Shown: one piece after another, positions 49,301 through 61,300 of the stretch
How the letters are laid out: each line of letters begins with the position of its first letter
Position numbering within the stretch: position 1 is the first letter of the stretch
Source of the DNA: Amyelois transitella
Taxonomy: Eukaryota > Arthropoda > Insecta > Lepidoptera > Pyralidae
Direction of reading: 5' to 3'
Assembly (NCBI RefSeq): GCF_032362555.1
Contig: NC_083528.1
Span: 5,766,001-5,830,000 of the forward strand
Length of the DNA stretch: 64,000 bases
Program-made: the position numbers and the translations under genes
Notes under the pieces: generated by a model
Databases searched by the model: none
What the model saw: the letters and a program-made list of their open reading frames with translations, nothing else
Told to the model about the DNA's origin: nothing

Positions 49301-52300
49301 AAGCTTTATGATATCGGTGTCTCCAAGCGAGGAACGGGATGAGGACTTCGCGAACGACCAAGCTGCACCTGGGCAACATCGAGCACAACGAGAGGAAGTG
49401 AGTTCTAGAACATTCTTGACGTTTTCAGAAGGAACATAAGCACTCCGAGCGAGGAACGGAAGAAAGTAGGTGTCCTCTAGTACATTTCAGGTTGAACCTT
49501 CAAGAGTTAACGCAGTCAGTATCACCAAGCGTGGTTTAAGAACTGGAAAGATCTAGAACATTCTAATGAAGACAAGGAAGCTTTATGATATCGGTGTCTC
49601 CAAGCGAGGAACGGGATGAGGACTTCGCGAACGACCAAGCTGCACCTGGGCAACATCGAGCACAACGAGAGGAAGTGAGTTCTAGAACATTCTTGACGTT
49701 TTCAGAAGGAACATAAGCACTCCGAGCGAGGAACGGAAGAAAGTAGGTGTCCTCTAGTACATTTCAGGTTGAACCTTCAAGAGTTAACGCAGTCAGTATC
49801 ACCAAGCGTGGTTTAAGAACTGGAAAGATCTAGAACATTCTAATGAAGACAAGGAAGCTTTATGATATCGGTGTCTCCAAGCGAGGAACGGGATGAGGAC
49901 TTCGCGAACGACCAAGCTGCACCTGGGCAACATCGAGCACAACGAGAGGAAGTGAGTTCTAGAACATTCTTGACGTTTTCAGAAGGAACATAAGCACTCC
50001 GAGCGAGGAACGGAAGAAAGTAGGTGTCCTCTAGTACATTTCAGGTTGAACCTTCAAGAGTTAACGCAGTCAGTATCACCAAGCGTGGTTTAAGAACTGG
50101 AAAGATCTAGAACATTCTAATGAAGACAAGGAAGCTTTATGATATCGGTGTCTCCAAGCGAGGAACGGGATGAGGACTTCGCGAACGACCAAGCTGCACC
50201 TCTGCAACATCGAGCACAACGAGAGGAAGTGAGTTCTAGAACATTCTTGACGCTTTCAGAAGGAACATAAGCAGGCTGACGCACTAATACCAGTGTCTCC
50301 GAGCGAGGAACGGAAGAAAGTGGGTGTCCTCTAGTACATTTCAGGTTGGACCTTCAAGAGAAAACGAAGTCAGTGTCACCAAGCGTGGATTAGGAACTAG
50401 GAAGATCTAGAACATTCTAATGAAGACAAAGAAGCTTTCGCATTAATATCGGTGTCTCCAAGCGAGGAACGGGATATTTTGGACTTCGCGAACGACCAAG
50501 CTGCACCTGGGCAACATCGAGCACAACGAGAGGAAGTGAGTTCTAGAACATTCTTGACGCTTTCAGAAGGAACATAAGCAGGCTGACGCACTAATGTCAG
50601 TGTCTCCGAGCGAGGAACGGAAGAAAGTGGGCGTCCTCTAGTACATTTCAGGTTGGACCTTTAAGAGAAAATGAAGTCAGTGTCACCAAGCGTGGATTAG
50701 GAACTAGGAAGATCTAGAACATTCTAATGAAGACAAAGAAGCTTTCGCATTAATATCGGTGTCTGCAAGCGAGGAACGGGATATTTTGGACTTCGCGAAC
50801 GACCAAGCTGCACCTGGGCAACATCGAGCACAACGAGAGGAAGTGAGTTCTAGAACATTCTTGATGCTTTCAGAAGGTATATAAGCAGGCTGACGCACTA
50901 ATGCCAGTGTCTCCGAGCGAGAAACGGAAGAAAGTCGGTGTCCTCTAGTACATTTCAGGTTGAACCTTCAAGAGTTAACGCATTCAGTATCACCAAGCGT
51001 GGATTAGGAACTAGGAAGATCTAGAACATTCTAATGAAGACAAGGAAGCTTTCTTAATGATATCGGTGTCTCCAAGCGAGGTTCGGGACTTGGACTTCGC
51101 GAACGACGCGTGCAAGGTGCTGTCGGCCCTGTCGACCAAGCTGCACCTGGGCAACATCGAGCACAACGAGAGGAAGTGAGTTCTAGAACATTCTTGACGC
51201 TTTCAGAAGGTATATAAGCAGGCTGACGCACTAATGCCAGTGTCTCCGAGCGAGGAACGGAAGAAAGTGGGTGTCCTCTAGTACATTTCAGGTTGGACTC
51301 TCAAGAGATAACGCAGTCAGTGTCACCAAGCGTGGATTAGGAACTAGGAAGATCTAGAACATTCTAATGAAGACAAGGAAGCTTTCTTAATGATATCGGT
51401 GTCTCCAAGCGAGGAACGGGATTTGGACTTCGCGAACGACCAAGCTGCACCTCGGCAACATGGAGCACAACGAGAGAAAGTGAGTTCTAGAACATTCTGG
51501 ATCTTTGTGGTTGAAACTTCTTTAGAGCAGTCTTCTAGAACAGTGCAGAAGCTTTTGATTTAAACTGCTAGTAGAAAGCTATAGCACTTGTATCAATGCC
51601 TCCAAGTGAACCAAATTATTCAATAATGTCTTCAATTGAGCCCGTTTCCCGCACTTTAAATTAGAACTACTCCATATCTTTTCGCGCATATGGACGTGTA
51701 AAAGGCGACAAAAGGATAGGCTTATATATATATGGGATTCCTCTTGTAGGCGATGGGCTAGCAACCTGTCACTATTTGAATCTCGATTCCATCATGAAGC
51801 CATACAGCTGAACGTGACCTTTCACTCTGACTATATTGACGGCCTCTGTGGCGCAGCGGTAGTACGCTTGTCTGTGTCACCGGAGGTCCCGGGTTCGAAT
51901 CCCGGTCAGGGCATGATGAGAAAAGAACTTTCTCTGATTGGCCTGGGTCTTGGATGTTTATCTATATAAGTATTTATTATAAAATAAAGTATCGTTGAGT
52001 TAGCATCTCGTAACACAAGTCTCGAACTTACTTCGAGGCTAACTCAATCTGTGTAATTTGTCCTGTATATATTTATTTATTTATTTATATATAGACGTGA
52101 CTATATGTATGTATGTCTTTAATCCCAGGGCTCTGACATGCCTCCTCCAAGACATCGTGTACTTCATAGCGGGCTTCGAGAACGAGCCCAACAAGTCCGA
52201 GGCCCTCGACCTGGTGGTGGAGAACCCCAACAGGGACAGGCAGAAGCTGCTGCGGGAGCAGTACATACTGCGGCAGCTGTTCAAGATACTGCAGGTAATG

Positions 52301-55300
52301 TGGACACGTCATCATTTCAGCTGCAAGAAGTCCAATGACGGTCATTGACCTCCCCCAATTACCATTTAAACAATTGAAAGCGTTTCAGTGTTTTACCTTG
52401 TGGTACTATTTTAAATAGTAGGCATTATTTTATGGGTGGTGCGTATTTATTACTTTTCCCTGCGTATGCATATGGCTGGCATAAACCACCGCCGCCATTT
52501 TGGTTCGTCTTATATTCTTAGTGGCAACTGTGTGTCTCTTCCCAGGGCCCATTCCAAGAGACCGCTGAGGGCGAGCCGTTCTTGAAGATCGAGGAGTTGT
52601 ACGACCCTCGCTACGCCCCCTACAAGTACATGTTCCGGCTGTGCTACCGGATATTACGGCTGAGTCAGCAGGATTACCGGAAAAATCAGGTCAGTGTTCC
52701 TAAAAGTCATGATTCTGTTTGCTAAATTTGAATAGAGTGATTTAGGGCTTATTACAAGATGGCTTTTTGTCTTCGGGAACAAAACATTTGCTTGTGTATT
52801 ATTTTAAAATCATTGAAAAAGCAGTAGCTATTAATGATCTGTTAAAGGAATTAAATTCAAATTCAAACTTTAATTTGCATAATATAATAATTTAATTATC
52901 AGGTAAGACGTAAATCCTCAAGCCACAGAGGATGTAACTGGACCTGAAGGATGATGATAGCATTCACATATACAGCCCAGCCCGTGACACTGAATAACTT
53001 TCCTTATCTATAGAAAGATTGAAATCCGAGAAATAAATTATAGGTATTGTAGCGACATCACTAATAATGCCACACACCAACTGTCAATCGTCGCGAAGGA
53101 ATTGACGCGTTCAGCCAATAGCAGCGGAGATTCTAAATCGCGCAAACAATGATTTCACGAATTGAAGCATGAATACAACCTCCGACCTAACATCGACTGT
53201 TGCGCGGTTCCCCAGGCATCTCACCTAGCCTGGTGGAAGATCTTCCCTTTCGTGGAGGTCGGGCCGAAACATCGCTCCAACTACAGAATACTGAAGTAAT
53301 AATATCAGCTAGTCAGCATTTTTATATGAAATCAAAATTTAATTTTCGGATTTCACTCCATGCTTACTAAGAAAAGTTTTTTGGTTTCACGCACAGATTA
53401 GATCCTGGGCGGTTTGATACCTCATTTCCGTTACACCTTGTATTAGAACTGAATGAATACAATTGAATTTCAACTTTATCCCGTCGACTCCTAGTGTAGG
53501 AATTAGCACAATTTCATCTCTTAAGAGACAAACTTATAGTCTACCGTATGACTTCCAGTTGTAAGTATACCCCTATGGCATTCGAAATCAATTTATATGT
53601 ACCGGCTTAAAAATTGATGTGATAATTACAATAAAATTCTTATATTTATAGGAATACATAGCGAAACACTTCGGCTTTATGCAAAAGCAGATCGGCTACG
53701 ACATCTTGGCCGAAGACACCATCACGGCCCTGCTACACAACAACAGGAAACTGCTGGAGAAGCATATCACGGCTTCGGAGATAGAGACGTTTGTCGGTGA
53801 GTTGTTTACATATACATATATGTGGGAGAAGTTTTGTTTTTATTTAAATCCTTTTTGTTAGCTAACCTTATTTTTACGTTGGTAACATTAAGAGATAGAA
53901 TAGTGAGTCTGTGGTACGATGTAAGACGTTATAAGATGTGTTTTTAAGAAGTCCAATAAAATAAGAAGATTTACGATATAATTCCGCACTGTTTTACTTT
54001 CATTCCCACATATATGTACAGTACATACATACATAAAATCACGGGTCAGGTCAAAAGTACCCGAAACCGCCGAGCTTGCATGAAGAGAGTTATGAATGTG
54101 GATGAAGCGAAGGAAGTATGCAGAGATCGTGGCAAGTGGAAAAAGGTAGTCTCTGCCTACCCCTCCGGGAAAGAGGCGTTATTTTATGTATGTATGTATG
54201 TACATATAATCACGTGTATTTCCCTTACGTGATAGATAGGGGCATACGGTCTCGAAAAGACTGATAGGCCAAGTTTAACTGCCTGGCCTAATGATTGAAT
54301 TTATTGTTATTGTGAGTTGTTTATTTGTTGTAAATGCACCAATAGAAAAAGAAAAGGACCACTCCAATGGATGTCCTAGGAGGCGAGTAAGGGATAGGCT
54401 TATAAACTTGGGATTCTTCTTTTAGACGACAGGCTAGCAACCAGTGACTATTTAAATCTTAATTCTATAATTTAGCCAAACAGCTGAACGTGGCCTATCA
54501 GTCATTTTAAGACTGTTGGCTCTGTCTATCGCGCAAAGGATATATGTATATATGTAAATATATAAAGTAAACATCTTTTATAAGTTGGTACTCTAAAACC
54601 TACACTCCCGAATTTAGCGCCACCTACTTTGATTTACATATTTTTTATTTGTTAGCTGTGAACGTGAAACGAATCAAATATTATGTAAATAATGTGGAGT
54701 TATAATTATTCTTAGGCCTCGTCCGTAAAAACATGAAGACGTGGCAGTCCCGATTCCTGGACTATCTGAGCGACCTGTGCATATCGAACAAGAAGGCCAT
54801 CGCCGTCACCCAGGAGCTGATCTGCAAGAGTGTGCTGTGTGCCAACAACTCGGACATTCTGATCGAGACCAGGTACAGTAGTACTACCTGAGTCCTGTAC
54901 CTGCATTGTAACCTACCGCCAAATCATAAAGAATGAAAACTCAATAAAAATAACGACCTTATTGCAAGTACATTGAACTTAAATTTAAAGAAAAATGTTT
55001 CCTGTCTCGCTCATAATAGCGGCCATTTCGCGAAATGGCCTGCTCTGATAGGCTCAACTTCTCAAATATTATCGCGACATACAGAAATTTGATCTCTGCG
55101 CAGGTAAATCGGTTTAATTAGATAATACAGTGACTATGTTATCGAATCGCTACGCCGTCTGGCAGGACAGCCGTGTAGTAAATAAAAATAAAATAAATAA
55201 ATATATACTGGACAAATTACACTAATTGAGTACACGGATACAATGGACGAGATCACTTTTAGTGATAAGCTTGCCTTTTGCTGCAATTCGTTATGGTTCA

Positions 55301-58300
55301 GTAGAGAGTTATTGTATTGTATTGTACTCTGTCTCTTATTCATAAGATTTATCACAGGTTATCAAAAAAGTGGCTTTTCAGTCTTCAAGATATAGACGTG
55401 ATTATATGTATATCAAAAAAATTTATCCCAACTAATTATAATCGAAATGTATGACAATGTCTTTTAACTAATTAAATCTTTTGTTTCTTTGAATATTCAG
55501 ATTGGTCTCGACGAAATATGAAAATACTAAATCTAAAGACGGCGACGATAATGACAAGTATACCATTGAAGACGAAGTTATTTTATTGTGGAATAACAAG
55601 AAGGTGAGTATTTATATATTTATTATTTTTGGTTTTTTTTTGGGTACCTAGTAAAACAAAATAGCTCATATATACCAAAGAGTACGTCATAACACGTATT
55701 TGTAATAAACTAGCTTTCACCCGCATCTTCGCCCGCGTGAATTTAGCGTCACCTACAAAAGAAAACAGCTTTTTCGCAAAGCTCATGGGAACTATATTTT
55801 TACCGAGATCAAAAGTACCTTTAAGTACCTATTAGTCTTTCTCAAGACCCTTACTTTATATATATACACAAAATATTAAAGATAATAATTGGTTCAGTAG
55901 ATAACGCGTGAAAAAAGATTTTTTTATAATATACTAAATATTAATATTTCCTTTTCAGAATTCAAGACTACTATCAGAACTAGCGGCCGAAGCGAGAGTC
56001 AATCCGAACAGCGAATCGGCCGCCATCTTGGATTACTACCGCCACCAACTTGACCTGTTCTCAAACATGTGCCTCAACCGACAGTACTTGGCCCTGAACA
56101 GCCTTTCTCCACAGCTTCATATACATCTCATATTGAAGTGAGTATACATAATATCATGCCTCTTTCCCGGAGGTGTAGGCAGAGACTACATCCTTCCACT
56201 TGCCACGATCTCTGCATACTTCCTTCGCTTCCTCCACATTCATAATTCTCTTCATGCAAGCTCGGCGGTTTCGGGTTTAGTGAGTATATATAGATAGATT
56301 AACTTATTATTGCACCCTTAAAAAACAAACGAGTCGGCCATCTTGCTGTACTAACGCCATCTATTAGAAATGTTCTACAACATCTCAAACGATAATACAT
56401 ACATACATAAAATCACGCCTCTTTCCCTAATCGATAATACTTGGCCCTGAATAGTCTTTCTCCACAGCTTTAAGCAAAGAACTATGTACGGATTGTTTTT
56501 TTTTTTTTTTTAAATTAATATTTTTTCTCTGTTCCCAGATGTATGTCGAACGAGCAGCTGCCGTACGAGGTGCGCGCGTCGTTCTGCCGCCTGATGCTGC
56601 ACCTGCACGCCGACCGCGACCCGCAGGAGCCCGTCACCCCCGTCAAGTACGCGCGGCTCTGGACAGAGGTCTGCGAGCGGATACACGTGCTGCAGTGAGT
56701 GTCCTACTGCAGCCACAGGGCGGAGGCAGCTCCTGAGACACTGTCACCCCCGTCAAGTACGCGCGGCTCTGGACAGAGGTCTGCGAGCGGATACACGTGC
56801 TGCAGTGAGTGTCCTACTGCAGCCACAGGGCGGAGGCAGCTCCTGAGACACTGTCACCCCCGTCAAGTACGCGCGGCTCTGGACAGAGGTCTGCGAGCGG
56901 ATACACGTGCTGCAGTGAGTGTCCTACTGCAGCCACAGGGCGGAGGCAGCTCCTGAGACACTGTCACCCCCGTCAAGTACGCGCGGCTCTGGACAGAGGT
57001 CTGCGAGCGGATACACGTGCTGCAGTGAGTGTCCTACTGCAGCCACAGGGCGGAGGCAGCTCCTGAGACACTGTCACCCCCGTCAAGTACGCGCGGCTCT
57101 GGACAGAGGTCTGCGAGCGGATACACGTGCTGCAGTGAGTGTCCTACTGCAGCCACAGGGCGGAGGCAGCTCCTGAGACACTGTCACCCCCGTCAAGTAC
57201 GCGCGGCTCTGGACAGAGGTCTGCGAGCGGATACACGTGCTGCAGTGAGTGTCCTACTGCAGCCACAGGGCGGAGGCAGCTCCTGAGACACTGTCACCCC
57301 CGTCAAGTACGCGCGGCTCTGGACAGAGGTCTGCGAGCGGATACACGTGCTGCAGTGAGTGTCCTACTGCAGCCACAGGGCGGAGGCAGCTCCTGAGACA
57401 CTGTCACCCCCGTCAAGTACGCGCGGCTCTGGACAGAGGTCTGCGAGCGGATACACGTGCTGCAGTGAGTGTCCTACTGCAGCCACAGGGCGGAGGCAGC
57501 TCCTGAGACACTGTCACCCCCGTCAAGTACGCGCGGCTCTGGACAGAGGTCTGCGAGCGGATACACGTGCTGCAGTGAGTGTCCTACTGCAGCCACAGGG
57601 CGGAGGCAGCTCCTGAGACACTGTCACCCCCGTCAAGTACGCGCGGCTCTGGACAGAGGTCTGCGAGCGGATACACGTGCTGCAGTGAGTGTCCTACTGC
57701 AGCCACAGGGCGGAGGCAGCTCCTGAGACACTGTCACCCCCGTCAAGTACGCGCGGCTCTGGACAGAGGTCTGCGAGCGGATACACGTGCTGCAGTGAGT
57801 GTCCTACTGCAGCCACAGGGCGGAGGCAGCTCCTGAGACACTGTCACCCCCGTCAAGTACGCGCGGCTCTGGACAGAGGTCTGCGAGCGGATACACGTGC
57901 TGCAGTGAGTGTCCTACTGCAGCCACAGGGCGGAGGCAGCTCCTGAGACACTGTCACCCCCGTCAAGTACGCGCGGCTCTGGACAGAGGTCTGCGAGCGG
58001 ATACACGTGCTGCAGTGAGTGTCCTACTGCAGCCACAGGGCGGAGGCAGCTCCTGAGACACTGTCACCCCCGTCAAGTACGCGCGGCTCTGGACAGAGGT
58101 CTGCGAGCGGATACACGTGCTGCAGTGAGTGTCCTACTGCAGCCACAGGGCGGAGGCAGCTCCTGAGACACTGTCACCCCCGTCAAGTACGCGCGGCTCT
58201 GGACAGAGGTCTGCGAGCGGATACACGTGCTGCAGTGAGTGTCCTACTGCAGCCACAGGGCGGAGGCAGCTCCTGAGGACACTGTCACCCCCGTCAAGTA

Positions 58301-61300
58301 CGCGCGGCTCTGGACAGAGGTCTGCGAGCGGATACACGTGCTGCAGTGAGTGGTCCTACTGCAGCCACAGGGCGGAGGCAGCTCCTGAGACACTGTCACC
58401 CCCGTCAAGTACGCGCGGCTCTGGACAGAGGTCTGCGAGCGGATACACGTGCTGCAGTGAGTGTCCTACTGCAGCCACAGGGCGGAGGCAGCTCCTGAGA
58501 CACTGTCACCCCCGTCAAGTACGCGCGGCTCTGGACAGAGGTCTGCGAGCGGATACACGTGCTGCAGTGAGTGTCCTACTGCAAGCCACAGGGCGGAGGC
58601 AGCTCCTGAGACACTGTCACCCCCCGTCAAGTACGCGCGGCTCTGGACAGAGGTCTGCGAGCGGATACACGTGCTTGCAGTGAGTGTCCTACTGCAGCCA
58701 CAGGGCGGAGGCAGCTCCTGAGACACTGTCACCCCCGTCAAGTACGCGCGGCTCTGGACAGAGGTCTGCGAGCGGATACACGTGCTGCAGTGAGTGTCCT
58801 ACTGCAGCCACAGGGCGGAGCAGCTCCTGAGACACTGTCACCCCCGTCAAGTACGCGCGGCTCTGGACAGAGGTCTGCGAGCGATACACGTGCTGCAGTG
58901 AGTGTCCTACTGCAGCCACAGGGCGGAGGCAGCTCCTGAGACACTGTCACCCCCGTCAAGTACGCGCGGCTCTGGACAGAGGTCTGCGAGCGGATAGCAC
59001 GTGCTGCAGTGAGTGTCCTACTGCAGCCACAGGGCGGAGGCAGCTCCTGAGACACTGTCACCCCCGTCAAGTACGCGCGGCTCTGGACAGAGGTCTGCGA
59101 GCGGATACACGTGCTGCAGTGAGTGTCCTACTGCAGCCACAGGGCGGAGGCAGCTCCTGAGACACTGTCACCCCCGTCAAGTACGCGCGGCTCTGGACAG
59201 AGGTCTGCGAGCGGATACACGTGCTGCAGTGAGTGTCCTACTGCAGCCACAGGGCGGAGGCAGCTCCTGAGACACTGTACCCCCGTCAAGTACGCGCGGC
59301 TCTGGACAGAGGTCTGCGAGCGGATACACGTGCTGCAGTGAGTGTCCTACTGCAGCCACAGGGCGGAGGCAGCTCCTGAGACACTGTCACCCCCGTCAAG
59401 TACGCGCGGCTCTGGACAGAGGTCTGCGAGCGGATACACGTGCTGCAGTGAGTGTCCTACTGCAGCCACAGGGCGGAGGCAGCTCCTGAGACACTGTCAC
59501 CCCCGTCAAGTACGCGCGGCTCTGGACAGAGGTCTGCGAGCGGATACACGTGCTGCAGTGAGTGTCCTACTGCAGCCACAGGGCGGAGGCAGCTCCTGAG
59601 ACACTGTCACCCCCGTCAAGTACGCGCGGCTCTGGACAGAGGTCTGCGAGCGGATACACGTGCTGCAGTGAGTGTCCTACTGCAGCCACAGGGCGGAGGC
59701 AGCTCCTGAGACACTGTCACCCCCGTCAAGTACGCGCGGCTCTGGACACAGGGTCTGCGAGCGGATACACGTGCTGCAGTGAGTGTCCTACTGCAGCCAC
59801 AGGGCGGAGGCAGCTCCTGAGAGCACTGTCACCTCGCCGTCAAGTACGCGCGGCTCAGGTCTGCGAGCGGATACACGTGCTGCAGTGAGTGTCCTACTGC
59901 AGCCACAGGGCGGAGGCAGCTCCTGAGACACTGTCACCCCCGTCAAGTACGCGCGGCTCTGGACAGAGGTCTGCGAGCGGATACACGTGCTGCAGTGAGT
60001 GTCCTACTGCAGCCACAGGGCGGAGGCAGCTCCTGAGACACTGTCACCCCCGTCAAGTACGCGCGGCTCTGGACAGAGGTCTGCGAGCGGATACACGTGC
60101 TGCAGTGAGTGTCCTACTGCAGCCACAGGGCGGAGGCAGCTCCTGAGACACTGTCACCCCCGTCAAGTACGCGCGGCTCTGGACAGAGGTCTGCGAGCGG
60201 ATACACGTGCTGCAGTGAGTGTCCTACTGCAGCCACAGGGCGGAGGCAGCTCCTGAGACACTGTCACCCCCGTCAAGTACGCGCGGCTCTGGACAGAGGT
60301 CTGCGAGCGGATACACGTGCTGCAGTGAGTGTCCTACTGCAGCCACAGGGCGGAGGCAGCTCCTGAGACACTGTCACCCCCGTCAAGTACGCGCGGCTCT
60401 GGACAGAGGTCTGCGAGCGGATACACGTGCTGCAGTGAGTGTCCTACTGCAGCCACAGGGCGGAGGCAGCTCCTGAGACACTGTCACCCCCGTCAAGTAC
60501 GCGCGGCTCTGGACAGAGGTCTGCGAGCGGATACACGTGCTGCAGTGAGTGTCCTACTGCAGCCACAGGGCGGAGGCAGCTCCTGAGACACTGTCACCCC
60601 CGTCAAGTACGCGCGGCTCTGGACAGAGGTCTGCGAGCGGATACACGTGCTGCAGTGAGTGTCCTACTGCAGCCACAGGGCGGAGGCAGCTCCTGAGACA
60701 CTGTCACCCCCGTCAAGTACGCGCGGCTCTGGACAGAGGTCTGCGAGCGGATACACGTGCTGCAGTGAGTGTCCTACTGCAGCCACAGGGCGGAGGCAGC
60801 TCCTGAGACACTGTCACCCCCGTCAAGTACGCGCGGCTCTGGACAGAGGTCTGCGAGCGGATACACGTGCTGCAGTGAGTGTCCTACTGCAGCCACAGGG
60901 CGGAGGCAGCTCCTGAGACACTGTCACCCCCGTCAAGTACGCGCGGCTCTGGACTGAGGTCTGCGAGCGGATACACGTGCTGCAGTGAGTGTCCTACTGC
61001 AGCCACAGGGCGGAGGCAGCTCCTGAGACACTGTCACCCCCGTCAAGTACGCGCGGCTCTGGACTGAGGTCTGCGAGCGGATACACGTGCTGCAGTGAGT
61101 GTCCTACTGCAGCCACAGGGCGGAGGCAGCTCCTGAGACACTGTCACCCCCGTCAAGTACGCGCGGCTCTGGACTGAGGTCTGCGAGCGGATACACGTGC
61201 TGCAGTGAGTGTCCTACTGCAGCCACAGGGCGGAGGCAGCTCCTGAGACACTGTCACCCCCGTCAAGTACGCGCGGCTCTGGACAGAGGTCTGCGAGCGG

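Noticed and set aside
49000..50950. Array copies 2-8 of exon 11 as alternative exons
   Set aside because: A 29-base deletion shifts the frame and removes conserved residues; only copy 9 stays intact.
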